Assembly: GCA_026119935.1 (NCBI GenBank)
Contig: JALRMH010000036.1
Span: forward strand, 186,001-250,000
Reading direction: 5' to 3'
DNA length: 64,000 nucleotides
Source of the DNA: Endothia cerciana
Taxonomy: Eukaryota; Ascomycota; Sordariomycetes; Diaporthales; Cryphonectriaceae
Shown here piece after piece: positions 47,315 through 58,604 of the stretch. The position numbers were made by a program, and so were the translations under genes. Numbering within the stretch: position 1 is the first letter of the stretch; every line of letters starts with the position of its first letter. A model generated the notes under the pieces. The model was not told the DNA's origin, ran no database searches, and saw nothing but the letters and a program-made list of their open reading frames with translations.

Positions 47315-48074
47315 GGCAGCCCTGGAACCGTGGGTCAGCCTACGGCCTGGTCTGGTGTGGTGAGCTTGTGGAGGGGGGTGTTGCCCGCAGCCAGCCAGCC
47401 GCCGAGGGGCCCGCCCAGGCTGTGCTGGAGCACTACGCCTTGGGGACGCTCCCAGGGTGGCGGCGGCCGATGGACGGTAGGTGGAGGGCAAGGCATACTG
47501 GTAAGTTTACTGTAGCGTGTGCTAAGGGACGGGTCGCTCGTGATCTGGCCTCGTTGTTTTTGCCACGAGGGTCGTCTTCAGGTAGCGGCGGTTTTTTTTT
47601 GGGGGGGGGTGTGTTTGGGGATGGGCACAGGATGGGCACATGTGAGGAGCACGAGACGTTCCTCGAGGTCGAGAAGCGAACAACAGTATTTTATTCCAGC
47701 CCCGACTGACCCTTCCTTCGTCATACTGAGACCGCTGTGGGATTTCATCATCGAACTTGCTAGGCCGTCATCCCCCATATGCCCCTTTCGCCATGGTGAC
47801 GTCAAGCCTGTGCGACACGCGGGGGGCCTCTTGTGGTGCGCCCACTACCTACCGTTGTTGCCAGGCAGCTTCAGGCGCTACCGCCCCTGGAACCCCTCCC
47901 GATCTTCTCCTTTTTGTACACTCCTGTGTACTACTATTGATTGCCGATCGGTAGGGAGAGGGGTGCCAGGCGGTGATCTGGTAGGTCTGCTCCGCAGATG
48001 CCAACACTTGAGCTGCCCAGGCCGGCGGGGGAACTGAGGAAAGGGTCCGTGAGGTGGTGGTGGTGGTGGTAGTG

Positions 48075-48122
<48 letters not shown>

Positions 48123-48408
48123 TGGTTCCTCGGGGCATCACGCAAGAGGAAAACGGCCTGTCAATGCCCTGTGTCCTTTTTTTTTTAACTGTCGTGGTTT
48201 GGGGGCCCTGGAGGGAGGTATAAAATCCGTAACAACCTGGCTGGGCAGGGCTGCCCGGATAGATGCAACACCATCCATACCTGTTTATGTATGGCACGTT
48301 GCCAGCGGCGACCAGCCGAGCGGGCCGCTCCACGAATATGTCGTCCCTCAGGACTCCCTCAGCCAGGGAGAGCCTGGGCCCCTCCCTCTCACACCGCACC
48401 CCTCGCGC
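47315..48408. other. Intergenic with (GTA)n microsatellite
   Basis: Left end is the BLI-3 leader, right end the Dph5 3' region. No gene seen. It contains a G run near 47600 and a GTG/GTA trinucleotide repeat at 48053-48121. Confidence 0.5.
48053..48121. repeat. (GTG)n(GTA)n trinucleotide microsatellite
   Basis: About 23 trinucleotide units: GTG copies grading into an uninterrupted GTA/TAG array. Likely polymorphic. Confidence 0.9.
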
Positions 48409-49370
48409 TCACTGGCCCTGGTAGTCCGCCTTCCATATCCTGTCCCAGGTCTCCTTGTTCACGGCAAACTCCCGGACGTAGTCGTGCTCCAGCTCGTGCG
48501 TCCTCTTGCCCAGCAGCACGAGGCTGTGCAGCGGCGGGCCGAGGGCGCCATCCTGCCCGCACAGCTCCTTCAGCGTGCCCGCGACGAACTTCTCCGTCCT
48601 GCCGCCCACCCTCGCCGCGCCGATGGCGAGGCTGTCGGGCTCGTACACGCCCTCCCCGCGCTCCTCCTCGACCTCCAGCATCTGGCCCGCGCACTGGCCC
48701 ACCGTCATGTACCTCGGCGGCTCGAAGACCCGGACCCCCCGCGCCATGTTCTCCAGGCTCTGCTCCTTCACCTTGATGTCCAGCAGGACCAGCGTGTGCA
48801 GGCCGATCGACCTGTTCTCCCGCACGCGGTCGTAGAACGAGCCCGGCCGCCAGCTGTCCGTGAAGAACACCATGCTGACCGTCTGCCCGAAGTTGTACAG
48901 CTGCAGGCCCGCGGCCCCGATCCCGCTCATGATGGAGGCGTTGGGCACGGTGCGCACGGGGACGCCGAGCTCGCGCGCCCGCAGCACGAGGTCCGTGTGC
49001 GTGGTCGCGCCGAACGGGTCGCCCACCACGAGGAAGGCCACGTCCTCGGTGCCCGCGTCGCGGAGGATCTCGTCGCTGTTGGACTCGACCATCTCGCGGT
49101 CGGCGATGGTCACGGGCCGGCCATAGTAGGATTCCTACTGGGACATGTCAGTGTGGCCTCTCCCACGTATGCATACGAGCCGCGGCGGTCGCCGGAGGGA
49201 GGGAGGGGGGGGGGGGGCCGCGGCGGCTTGCTCACCAGGACGGACTGGTCGACCAGCAGGATGCTGGTGTACGCCTCCAGGTACACGCGCGAGGCCTTCC
49301 TCACGACCTCCAGTCCCTTGACCGTGATGTCTGTCTCGTCCGACAGGCCGAGGCCTACGAGGTACAACAT
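48409..49370 (-). CDS. DPH5: Diphthine synthase (diphthamide methyltransferase)
   Basis: 286-aa cytosolic SAM-dependent methyltransferase that methylates the modified histidine of elongation factor 2 on the path to diphthamide. Reverse exons are 49370-49236 and 49134-48409. The intron holds a G13 run (+ strand) and ends in cagtag. The tetrapyrrole-methylase fold signature is clear: MLYLVGLGLSDETDITVKGL at the start, YLEAYTSILL, YYGRPVTIADREMVE, FLVVGDPFGATTHTDL, and the NASIMSGIGAAGLQLYNFGQ block with TDSWRPGSFY. Length equals the family norm. It lies head-to-head with the Snu23 gene, with 473 bp between starts, which suggests a shared promoter region. Confidence 0.95.
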
Positions 49371-49843
49371 TCTTTGCCCAGGCGAGCCGGTCGATCACTT
49401 GCAGAGGGCGATGGTGCTAGGGGGGTTGGGTGCGCCTCCTTTCGTCGCAGAGAAACGCTTCGCGCGTGGGGGGAGGTTGAAGAGGCTACAAATTTCAGAA
49501 GCCAAGTGAACATCTTGCTAGTGAAACAGCCCACTATACCTCCATCACGGTGTGCACTCAGCGGGCCCCCAAAGTAGCGGTATAACCCCCCGGGAGACCC
49601 ACGCTGGTTCCTTGCCCTATCGATAAGCCCCCACCGACAACTTGATGTGTTCGCCCCGGGGGGGGGGGGGTGTGCCTCGAGTTCATCCTCTCTCTCTCGC
49701 GTTTATGGCGCCACCACAAAGTTGTCTTTTGAACCTCCACAATCATCCGCCCACGCACCCAGCACGTTACAAATAGCCGTCCGGCCACACCCGACCCTGC
49801 ACTCGGCATCCCGATCCCCCATCACGAGCCCCGTCCGCCCGAC
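49371..49843. promoter_or_regulatory. Bidirectional promoter region, Dph5/Snu23
   Basis: 473 bp between divergent start codons of two housekeeping genes. It contains a G13 run (49658-49670) and a CT-rich patch near 49690. No factor site was assigned. Confidence 0.5.
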
Positions 49844-50560
49844 ATGTCCAAGCAAGGTGGTGGCGGCGGCGCCTACGGCACCTCCTCGGGCGACACGTCC
49901 TTCCGCAAGACGCGCGACGCCGACGAGTACGCCCAGAGGGCCAAGGAGCGCACGGCCGCCGGGCGCGAGGAGGCCAAGGCGCGGTACGAGGCCAGGCTCG
50001 CGGGCAGGAAGTACCACAGGCCCCCCGACGGCACCGAGGCGCTCACCGAGGCGCGGCGGCAGGTGCTGGACCTGAGCTCGCGGGTCGGCAAGACGCAGCT
50101 GGTCGCGGCGGGCGCCGGCGTGGGTAGGCGGGGCCGCGGCGCGGGCTTCTACTGCGAGGCGTGCGACCTCACGTTCAAGGACAACATCCAGTGGGTCGAG
50201 CACATCAACAGCGGGCAGCACCTGGCGAGCGTGGGCCAGACGCTCGAGGTCAAGGCCGCGAGCGCCGAGGACGTGCACCGCCGCATCGAGGAGGTGTGGG
50301 AGAGGCTGCAGGAGCGGGAGAGGGAGAAGGCGACGGGGCTGCAGGAGCGCATCAAGATCCACGAGGAGGGCATGGAGAGGGAGCGGGAGGAGAAGCGCAG
50401 GAAGCGGAAGGAGGCCGAGGAGAGGAGGCGCGCCGAGAGGGAGAAGGAGACGAGCGCGAAGATGGACTACGGCCAGGATGTCAGGATCGAGGGCGAGCAT
50501 GACGAGGACGACATGATGGCCGCGATGGGTATCGGCGGATTCGGAACCTCCAAGAAGTGA
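49844..50560 (+). CDS. SNU23: U4/U6.U5 tri-snRNP zinc-finger protein Snu23 (ZMAT2)
   Basis: 238-aa single-exon nuclear protein of the spliceosomal tri-snRNP/B complex. The N-terminus has the family opening of a Gly patch followed by SFRKTRDADEYAQRAKER. A U1-like C2H2 zinc finger spans about residues 104-126 (Cys104, Cys107, His120, His126) with the signature CEACDLTFKDNIQWVEHINS. A long Arg/Glu/Lys helix (about 140-210) follows, and the C-terminus has the conserved EDDMMAAMGIGGFGTSKK. Length and motif order match yeast Snu23 and human ZMAT2. Strong codon bias and no intron are consistent with a well-expressed gene. Confidence 0.94.
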   Translation: MSKQGGGGGAYGTSSGDTSFRKTRDADEYAQRAKERTAAGREEAKARYEARLAGRKYHRPPDGTEALTEARRQVLDLSSRVGKTQLVAAGAGVGRRGRGAGFYCEACDLTFKDNIQWVEHINSGQHLASVGQTLEVKAASAEDVHRRIEEVWERLQEREREKATGLQERIKIHEEGMEREREEKRRKRKEAEERRRAEREKETSAKMDYGQDVRIEGEHDEDDMMAAMGIGGFGTSKK

Positions 50561-51242
50561 GCCGGTGACGCGCCGTCCAGAAACACTACCTCTGCGCAGC
50601 ATGCGCCCTCGAGATGGGACGGCCAGGCGCAACACGCATGACCTCGCCGGGGACGCCTCATGATCCCGGATCACTCCGAGGCGGGATCCCCGGTGGGGCG
50701 CTCCTCCAAGGCAGGATATCCTACGTACCGGCACGGGGTCTTGCCACTGGCTTCCCCACGGACAGTCCCGGCTGATGGCACACATTGTGGCAACGTCCAG
50801 GGGGGCTCTACCCGTCATGGGGCATCCAGAGCCTGCCTGCATAGTCCTGTTCCGACTACCTCACTGCATCTGACTAGGCCGCAGTGGGCCGGAAGGCATC
50901 AGACGCACTTGTGGGAAACGGTTTGTGCACTGCCCGGGTTGCGCTGCAACTCGATTGCAGCTGCGAGCCAGACGAAAGCGGGTGTTTTTGCTCATAGCAG
51001 TCAGACGCTGAAGGGTATCTCGAGTCTATTCACAGCGCCCTCCACACGGGCACCATCTCCATAGTACAGTGACTCGTATGTCCAGGTGGGTGATATGCGT
51101 ACACCGCTCCAAGAGTCCACATACCATGCTCATCCAAATGTACATGCAATGCGTCGCCACCAGAATACAACATGCCATGCGAAGTAGAATGCCCCCATGG
51201 TCTCATCCCCGGAATTCCGCCAGAAGCCCTTGAAGGCAGGCC
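50561..51242. other. Convergent 3' intergenic space
   Basis: Between the Snu23 (+) and zinc-transporter (-) stops. No gene seen. Confidence 0.5.
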
Positions 51243-53046
51243 CTAGCGCCCCTTCAGCCTCTGCGATATTATCGGCGTGGACGGCGTGGCACTGGTCGCA
51301 CTCAACGGCGACAGCAGGCCCTTGCCCATCCCGCACCAGCAGTTTGGGTCGCCCTCCCTTTCCACCTGCAGGGTGATGTCGATGTTCCTTTCCGAGAAAT
51401 ACTGCTGCACGCGCATCCGCACATCCTCCAGATCCGCTCCTCGGATCGCGAGGACATGCATCGAGCCGATCAGCCTGTCACCTGGTGCGTCATCATCGCC
51501 GACCCGGTCATCGATCCAGAATCGGGGCACTCCGTAGCCCGCGACCCCTCGCACTTCCGTGACACCCGAGAGGATGTCGCGGAGCGAGTATTCGATCTGG
51601 TCGGGGATGGTCAGAAGGAGCCTTGAGGCGGATGACCGGATCAGCGGGATCGCGGAGCCCAGGATGAGCGCCGCAATGAGGAAGGATGCTACAGGATCCC
51701 ATCCTGCCCAGGGGAAAAGATGTGTCAAGGCGGTCGAGACGATGACCGCGCCGCTGCCGAGGGTGTCGGCCAGAACATGAAGGTAGATCCCGTGCATGTT
51801 CTCGTTGTCGTGAGAATGAGCATGAGGGTCCTTGTGATGCTGGTGCCCATGTGCACGACTATGATCATGTGAATGAGAATGAGGATGGCCACGGTCGTGG
51901 TCGTGGTCGTGGTCGTGCGAATGGGCGCATCTCTCATCCGATGAAGAATGCTTGTGTGGGTCTTCATGCGAGCGAGAGTGAGAGTGGCCATGAGAGTGCC
52001 CTCCGCCCCCGTGGCCGTGACCGTGGCCATGATGGTGGTGGCCGAACGCGGCCATCCCGACCAGGTTCACGATGAGCCCAAGACTGCTCACGATGAAGAG
52101 CTCGGCCAGCCTCTTTGTCTCCCTACCCTCGATGATCCGCTCGAAGGCTTCTATCATGATCTCCACGCTTATGAGCCTGTACATGATGTCAGCGAATTCC
52201 CACCAAGGAGCATACAGCAGTACCCTTGCGCTCACACTAAGAAAACGCCGTTCGCAAAGCCGCTCAACGTCTCGACTTTTCCGAAACCGTACGGAAAGCG
52301 AGCGTTGGGTGGCCATTTGCTCGCCACAGATGCAAACAGGCCAACAGCAAGGGCAACGCAGTCGAAGAACATGTGGATGCTGTCGCTGAGCAAACCCAGC
52401 GAGTCCGTGACGTATCCATAGAAAGCCTGGACAGCCATGAAGGAGAAGTTGAGACTGTTTGCGGAGTGTCAGCGTTCATCTAGGGTGTGTTGGGGGGGAA
52501 GGGGGGAATTGCCATAACGTGCGCCTACCTCATGAAGTAGAAGATCCTCCGCGAATCCTTCTCGGTCATCACACTGTGTAGCAAAGGCCATCTCGCAGTG
52601 TAGGGCAAGAGCGAATTTGTAAACCTCGAGCGCTCGGCGGAGTGATCGTGCGCGGTTTTGGGCAGCGTAGCTGTTGGGGGTTTATATTGTCCAGCAAAGA
52701 CGGCGTTTGTCGGCGTCACAAGTGGCTTTCCCGCCGGCGTAGAGCTTGTCTTCCAGCCGTTGCCCGTCAGCAACGGAGGGGGGAGGTTCTGGCGGCCCTG
52801 CATCCTGCTCCCCGAGTCCGTCTTTGTGTGGGTATGCGATCCGGGGTCATTGGGGTGCGGCGCGGCGTGTGGAAGGGAAGGCAAGCGGTCGTGGGCGTGG
52901 GCGTGGCCGTCTTCGTGTTCGCGCTCGCGATCTTCGGAGGTGGCCAGGCTCCTGTCCAGCTTGAACGAGCGGTTCAACGTCCCCGACCTAGACCGTGAGT
53001 GGACTTCGCCGTGGCCACCGCCCTGGCGGCTACTTGAACGAGACAT
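51243..53046 (-). CDS. Cation diffusion facilitator zinc transporter (Msc2/ZnT5-7-like)
   Basis: 556-aa transporter moving Zn2+ out of the cytosol into the ER/Golgi. Reverse exons are 53046-52529, 52454-52236 and 52176-51243, all GT-AG. The hydrophilic N-terminus (about 150 residues) is Ser/Arg/His-rich. TM II has the zinc site HMFFD (in LLSDSIHMFFDC) and TM V has HVLAD; both are HxxxD. Between TM IV and V is a very long His loop (more than 30 His in HGH/HSH/HDHD strings), the usual cytosolic zinc sensor of early-secretory-pathway CDFs. The cytosolic C-terminal domain ends with a CWCG motif. It is shorter than yeast Msc2, which has extra N-terminal helices, so it is nearer ZnT7/Zrg17-type architecture. 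An alternative start at 53079 adds 11 residues. Confidence 0.9.
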
Positions 53047-54168
53047 GGTGGTTCCTGAGAGGACAAAGGTGGAAGCCATGACGGCGGAGACGCAGAGCCG
53101 GACGCCCCCGCGCCGTGTGAAGAAAGAAAGAAGGAAGGAAGAAGAAAAAAGCGCGTCCCGGGCAGGGCGTCGCGAAGCAGATAGTGACCAAGAACAGCCC
53201 TTCGACAACAACGACAACAACAACAACAACGACAACAACAACAACAACAACAACGACAGTCGTTATATCATGGATCAGGATGCTGAGCCTCCTTCCTCGC
53301 TTGAGCAGCCCCCAGCGGGATCGGAACGAGAGCTGGGGTCCCCGCAAGTCGAGACCCACGACGCCCTCGGCGCAGCTGTCCGGTCCTGATATCGAGTCGC
53401 GTCGAGACTGGTCGCCCGTTTCGAGGGAGCGAATAGGGATAGGGTGCCCTGGTATGGCGAGATGTACAACAGACAGTGCCGCGCCGCGCAGTACCTCTGG
53501 AGGCTCCTGTGCTCCTCAATGGGGTCGCGGAGAGATGTCGGTGGGGAGGATAGGCAGGTTGCAACCGCCAATACATTGCTCCAGAGAGCCAATTCCTTTA
53601 TGGAGGGCGACCCTCCTCTGGAGAGGGGGACATCGCAATAGCCCTGGCCCCTGGAGCCCCTGATTTTAGCGTTGCAGCTTGTTGCCTTCTGGTTGCTGGA
53701 GGCCGGAGCTGATCTGCCTAGGACTGCCGTGGCTGCATGCAGAAGCCCCATCCGCGGCGGTGATTAGCACAGATAATCTGTGGTAGTGCGGCGGCCCTAG
53801 CTGTATGGTCTTGTTACCGCAGCGCATCTAGGGCCCCAGTCCCCCGGCGCTGACCCCTGACATCCAAAAACACCAAGAGTATGTCGATAGGGAACAGATT
53901 GACTGCATGAAGATGCCATCGTTGAACAAAACTTGGAAATCCGTGACCACCTAAGAGAAATGCACGTCTCCAAAGCCTCGGGGGGACCATGAGGAGTAGC
54001 CCCTCCTGACTACGATGGGCAGTTATGTAATCAGTTCATCCAGTTGGCCTTTTCAGCAGTCTGTCAACGACGGCTTCCAAAACACCCTGAAACCCGCCGC
54101 CTCCCAACCTTCTCTTCCTCCCAAGTTACCCCCGAGACCATACCTCCCCAAAAAAAAAAACATCAATC
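53047..54168. other. Divergent promoter region of the zinc transporter and Alg1
   Basis: No gene seen. It contains an (AAC)n array with occasional GAC units at about 53204-53258 in the transporter leader side. Confidence 0.55.
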
Positions 54169-55709
54169 ATGGCGACGCTCCCTCCCTACCTCAGACTCGC
54201 ATCGTGCGCCGCCGTGGCGTTCCTCGCCGCCCGGCGCATGTCCACTGGGGTTTTCTTCGGGGTCACAAGCCTGCTCGTCGTCCTGGTCGTCTCCACGCTC
54301 GTGATCACCCACCGCCCCAGGCGGTTTGATCCCAACAGTCCTCAGGGCAAGCACGTGTCTGCCCAGGTTCTTGTTCTTGGAGATATCGGCCGGAGCCCCC
54401 GCATGCAGTATCATGCTCTCAGCATTGCCAAGCACGGCGGACAGGTCCAGCTCATTGGCTACCGAGGTGAGTCGGGCTCGTCCCCGCCCGAGGTCACTGC
54501 AGAGTACCAGATGCTGATGTCGCCTGCAGAGTCTGCCCTGCTCCCTGCCCTGTCCGAGAGCAAGAATGTTGTGGTCAGGGCGCTGCGGCCACCTCCTCGC
54601 CTCCTGTCAAGGCTGCCGTTCATCGTCGCGGGACCCCTCAAGGTGCTTTATCAGGTTTATGAACTGCTCCTGGTCCTCGTGCTGGTGGTGGAGCCATCGA
54701 GGTGGCTCATCGTCCAGGTGAGCTGTCGGCGCCTGAACTTTGCGTGCCGGGCCGAGGCTGAACGCTGCAGAACCCGCCTTCGATCCCCACCCTGATGGTC
54801 GCGGCTGTTGCCTGTCGTGTCCGCAACACCCGTCTGATCATCGACTGGCACAACTATGGATGGACCATCCTGGCGTGCACCCGTGGTCAGCGCCACCCCT
54901 TCGTCCGCGCCTCCAGGGTCTACGAGTGCTTCCTCGGCCGCCTCGCCCCGAGCGCCAACCTTGCCGTCACCGCCGCCATGAGGTCCGACCTGCAGGGAGC
55001 TCCCTACAGGGTCCGCACGCCCATCGTCGCCATGCACGACCGGCCCGCCGCGATCTTCAGGCCGGTCGGCAGCCAGCAGGACCGTGAGGTCTTCCTGAGG
55101 GGCATCGGGCAGACCGCGGACTACGCCGAGGACATCATCGCCGGTAGGGTCCGACTGCTGGTGAGCAGCACCTCCTGGACCCCTGACGAGGACTTCAGCA
55201 TCCTGCTGGACGCGCTCGTCCTCTACGCCGCCTCCCCCAGGCGCGTCCCCCTGTTGGTCGTCATCACGGGCCGCGGTCCCCAGAAGGCAAAGTACAGGGC
55301 CGAGATGGCCCGGCTCACCGCTGCCGGCCGGCTGACCGGAGTCGAGGTCCGCACGGCCTTCCTGTCCTTCGGGGACTACGCCAACCTGCTTGCAGCCGCC
55401 GACCTGGGCATCTGCCTCCACATGAGCTCTTCCGGCCTCGACCTCCCCATGAAGGTTGTCGACATGTTCGGCGCGGGCCTGCCCGTCCTGGCGTACTCGC
55501 ACTACCGGAGCTTCGGCGAGCTGGTCAGGGAGGGGGTGAACGGGATGGGTTTCGGGACGGCCTCCGAGCTGAACAGTGGCCTGCTCCGCCTGCTCGACCC
55601 CGGCAGCGGTGAGCTGGCTGAGCTCAAGGCAGGCGCCGTGAAGGAGGGCTCGCGCCGCTGGGATGAGGAGTGGGATGAGGTCGTGAAGCCCCTTCTGGGG
55701 TTCACCTGA
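54169..55709 (+). CDS. ALG1: Chitobiosyldiphosphodolichol beta-1,4-mannosyltransferase Alg1
   Basis: ER-membrane glycosyltransferase (GT33) that adds the first mannose to GlcNAc2-PP-dolichol in N-glycan precursor assembly. 474 aa from exons 54169-54466, 54530-54717 and 54771-55709. One N-terminal membrane anchor (about residues 27-46) precedes VLVLGDIGRSPRMQYHALSI. Then come NPPSIPTLMVAAV and IDWHNYGWTIL, and in the second Rossmann half LLVSSTSWTPDEDFSILLDA, GRGPQKAKYRAEM, LGICLHMSSSGLDLPMKVVD and FGAGLPVLAYSH. These are all family signatures. Intron 1 (54467-54529, 63 nt) has no stop and is a multiple of three, so an unspliced message would encode 21 extra residues after GYR. Splicing restores the expected GYRESALLP joint. 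Confidence 0.95.
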
Positions 55710-55718
55710 ACTGCCATG

Positions 55719-55751
<33 letters not shown>

Positions 55752-56223
55752 CACCTGGGCAGACTATCATGATTACCCTGGGAAGGGGGCTGTCTGGTGA
55801 GAGGGTCCCCCGGGAAGGAGGGAGGCGACGGAACACCGCCTGGAAGATGATATGAACCAGCACTCTCGCCAAACCGGGAATAGTGCACACAGGGAAGGGT
55901 CTCATAGATGAACGCGAAGGGGCCCTTTTGCCTATTTCTGCAGACGCTGGCAACCAGTGAAACCCCCTGCCTGGTTGTCGACAACTTCTATACAGACCTC
56001 CCTCTCCTTGCCGCCGTGATCCTGCGCCAGCGGGCGGATGAGCCACGCCTGGCCACGCCTGGAATGTAGCCAGTAGCCCGCGCCCGAGCCGAGTCTCGGT
56101 GACAGAGGGAGTATGTATATGCCATCCAGACGGCCTCGCGGCCAGGAATCCACCCGGCCTGCACCCACGGACCCAACAACCCACCACCACCACCACCCCA
56201 TGGGGGGGGGGGGGCGGGGGTGT
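55710..56223. repeat. Convergent 3' space with (CA)n and G13
   Basis: A (CA)n dinucleotide array of about 14 units (55720-55749) lies just after the Alg1 stop, and a G13 run (56202-56214) just before the Ubc7 stop. No gene seen. Confidence 0.7.
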
Positions 56224-56843
56224 TTAGTCCTCCCCCAGGCTCTCCCTCACACACTTTCTGCACCGCTTCCTATACTCCCTGCCCAGCCCGGCCCTCTCCT
56301 CCCGCAGCAGCTTGGCGGCCTCGGGGTTGGCGGGGCTCTCGTCGTTGGGGCTCGCGAACAGCGATATGACGGACAGCAGGATGGTCTCGGGGGTCTGGAC
56401 GGGGCTCCACCTCTCGGCGGCGCTCTCGTAGCCGTACCTGTCCTCCTCGGGGGGGTGCAGGATGCTGATGCACAGCAGGCCGGTGTCCGGGTAGATGTTG
56501 GGGTGGAAGGGGATGGGGTCGAGGAAGGTCAGGGAGGGCGGGAGGAGCGGGTATTCGGGGGGGAAGCGCAGGCGGGCGCGGAAATTTGCGCCTGGAGGTA
56601 GGTGGTGGGGGGAGAAAGAAGATCAGCCCGGGCCCGCGGGGGGGGGGAGGAAGAAGCAAGGGGGGTGGAAAGGCAATTACCTCCGTAGTATTTTGTCTCG
56701 TCGTTGATCATGAGCATCACCTCCCACTCGAATATGTTCTGGTCGTTCACCAGGCCACAGGATATCCCCGGGATGTCCTTGGCGGTCTGCATCTCCCTGA
56801 GCTGCCGGCCCAGGAGGGTGGCGGCTCCTGAGCTCGACGCCAT
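56224..56843 (-). CDS. UBC7: Ubiquitin-conjugating enzyme E2 (Ubc7/UBE2G2 type)
   Basis: 176-aa E2 that works with ER-associated E3 ligases in protein quality control (ERAD). Reverse exons are 56843-56681 and 56591-56224, with an 89-nt intron. The UBC fold is complete: an N-terminal helix LLGRQLREMQ, LRFPPEYPLLPPSLTF, the HPN tripeptide (84-86) and catalytic Cys95 in GLLCISILHPP. The G-class acidic insertion follows (PEEDRYGYESAAERWSPVQT), which marks Ubc7/UBE2G over other E2s, then the SLFASPNDESPANPEAAKL block. The insert reads PEED rather than the common PGDDP, a small divergence in the loop near the active site. A (GTCT)n microsatellite lies just upstream of the start. Confidence 0.92.
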
Positions 56844-58604
56844 GGCCGGTGTGCGTGGGTGTGTGTGTGTGCGCGCGCGCGCGCGCGTGTGTCTGTCTGT
56901 CTGTCTGTCTGTCTGACTGTCTGTCTGACTGTCTGTCTGACTGTCTGTCTGTCTGTCTGTCTGTCTGTCTGGTCTTGTTTTTTGGTGGTCCTCGAGCCGC
57001 CTCGCAGAAGGACGTCGTCCGGTGTCTGGTGGTGGGTTGGCCGTCAAGGTGAGGTCGGACTCGGACGGCGCCACGCCCTGAGTGAGGTAGGTAGGTAGGT
57101 AGGTAGGTAGGTAGGTACTGTACATCATGACCCCCGGTGCGGTGGGACCATGCGGGATGGATGCAGTAGAGGGCCGCCGGGGCTGACCTTGCTGCCGGGA
57201 CTGGCCCCGCGGGGGCGCTGGCGACAAGGGGGGTTGACCACACAGATGGCGATGCCCTCTCGACGCCGTCTGGAGCTGAGCACAATGGTCTTTCTTCTGC
57301 CGCCCATCGGCTGAGGCATCCTTTGGGTCACAACAACACGAGGCAGCAGGCGGCCATATATACTGTGTGACCCACGGCCCAGGTTCACACGACTCACGGG
57401 CGTCCCAGACAACTGCATCAGACAGACAGATTCTCGAAAAAGAAAAAGGAAAGAAAGGGGAAAAGGGGGATTACCGTACGGTGATTGTCTGTTTTTATTT
57501 AATATCTACTGCCACTCGTCCCATCCTGCCTCGGGCTCACTGGGACATGCCTGGCCGTCATGTCTGATGGGATGTCTTTCTTGAAGACCAACATCGGGAC
57601 GGTGCGCCGTCTCTGGTCTCCGCCTGGTCTCCGCCTGGTCTCCGCCTGTCCGGAAAAGAGATATGTGACAGGCTCCTCCAGGAGAGGAGGGGTGGGCGGC
57701 GCTGGCACCCTTGGCCGCCTTGTTCCCTCCATATCCCCGGCGGATCTCTGATTCGCACTCACTCCTGCTCCTGTGGCCCCGTTCGACCGTCCACCCTCAA
57801 GCCACCTTACCAGCAAGGAAAATCAATACCACGCTCGCCCAGGGCCCAGGGAACCCGCGAGGCGCGGGGGTGGATACTTTAAAACCTTGGGGGCCCATCT
57901 GGAAGGTCTCGGGCATCCCGTCCGCCGGCTTGGCTTCGTCCCGGGAGCCGAGGCACTCGCTGGTTCGCGACCCTACAGCACAGCTACATACAAGCTCTCG
58001 TCCTCCTCGCCAGGACCGAGCAGAGAAGAAAGCCCGTACGCATCACGTCCAGAGGTCTCCTCGCCCTCCGTCAGGCCAGACATCAGACGAGGACCAAGAA
58101 CCTCGGGGCGGCCGACGTCCCCCCAGAACAGTCTTCCCGCGCCGCGCGGAAGCACACTTTAGCCGAGGCTCAACCAGTGACGTCGCTGACACACCCGCGC
58201 CTTTTTGTACACTTGCGCATTTCCTCGCTCTCCAAACGCCCACATCAGAAGGTGTGTGGGATCCCTGACGACCGCCCAAGCCAGGTGCGAGACTTCGGGC
58301 GCGGAGCAGGTCGACCCGGACGAGGGTCAAGCCTGACGAGAGACACCACGGACCTGCTCTCCAGGTGGGTTTTTACAGGAGACCAGGCCCCCGGCCCCCC
58401 CACTATCACAAGCTCCGAAAGAAGGGTCCACGGCTGCGGCGTACTTCGGACCGAGGGCAGAAGGACAGCCTGGGGGGTACGGTGCAGCCCCCGACGCCCT
58501 CGCCGCGGTCGACTTCTTCCTGACGGCCGTCCTCGCGCTTCCCGAAGCCTTCTTCTGCCAGCTCCCCTGGCACGGACGAACACACACCAGGCCAACACGT
58601 CACC
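56844..58604. other. Divergent promoter region with several microsatellites
   Basis: No gene supported. It contains (GT)n/(GC)n at 56860-56890, (GTCT)n with interspersed GACT at 56889-56970, (GTAG)n at about 57086-57117, and three copies of an 11-bp unit (gtctccgcctg) at about 57617-57650. The CT/CG-rich stretch from about 58100 looks like the leader of the carnitine-carrier gene. Confidence 0.55.
56889..56970. repeat. (GTCT)n tetranucleotide microsatellite
   Basis: About 20 GTCT units broken by three GACT variants, 46 bp upstream of the reverse-strand Ubc7 start and so probably in its leader. Confidence 0.9.

Noticed and set aside
49703..50842. 379-codon frame opposite SNU23
   Set aside because: Antisense shadow of the zinc-finger gene, with no domain.
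54657..55754. 365-codon frame opposite ALG1
   Set aside because: Antisense shadow. Gly/Asp/Val-rich with no recognised motif.
57773..58162. 129-codon frame upstream of the carnitine carrier
   Set aside because: Low-complexity leader-like sequence with no domain, and overlapping frames are equally open.
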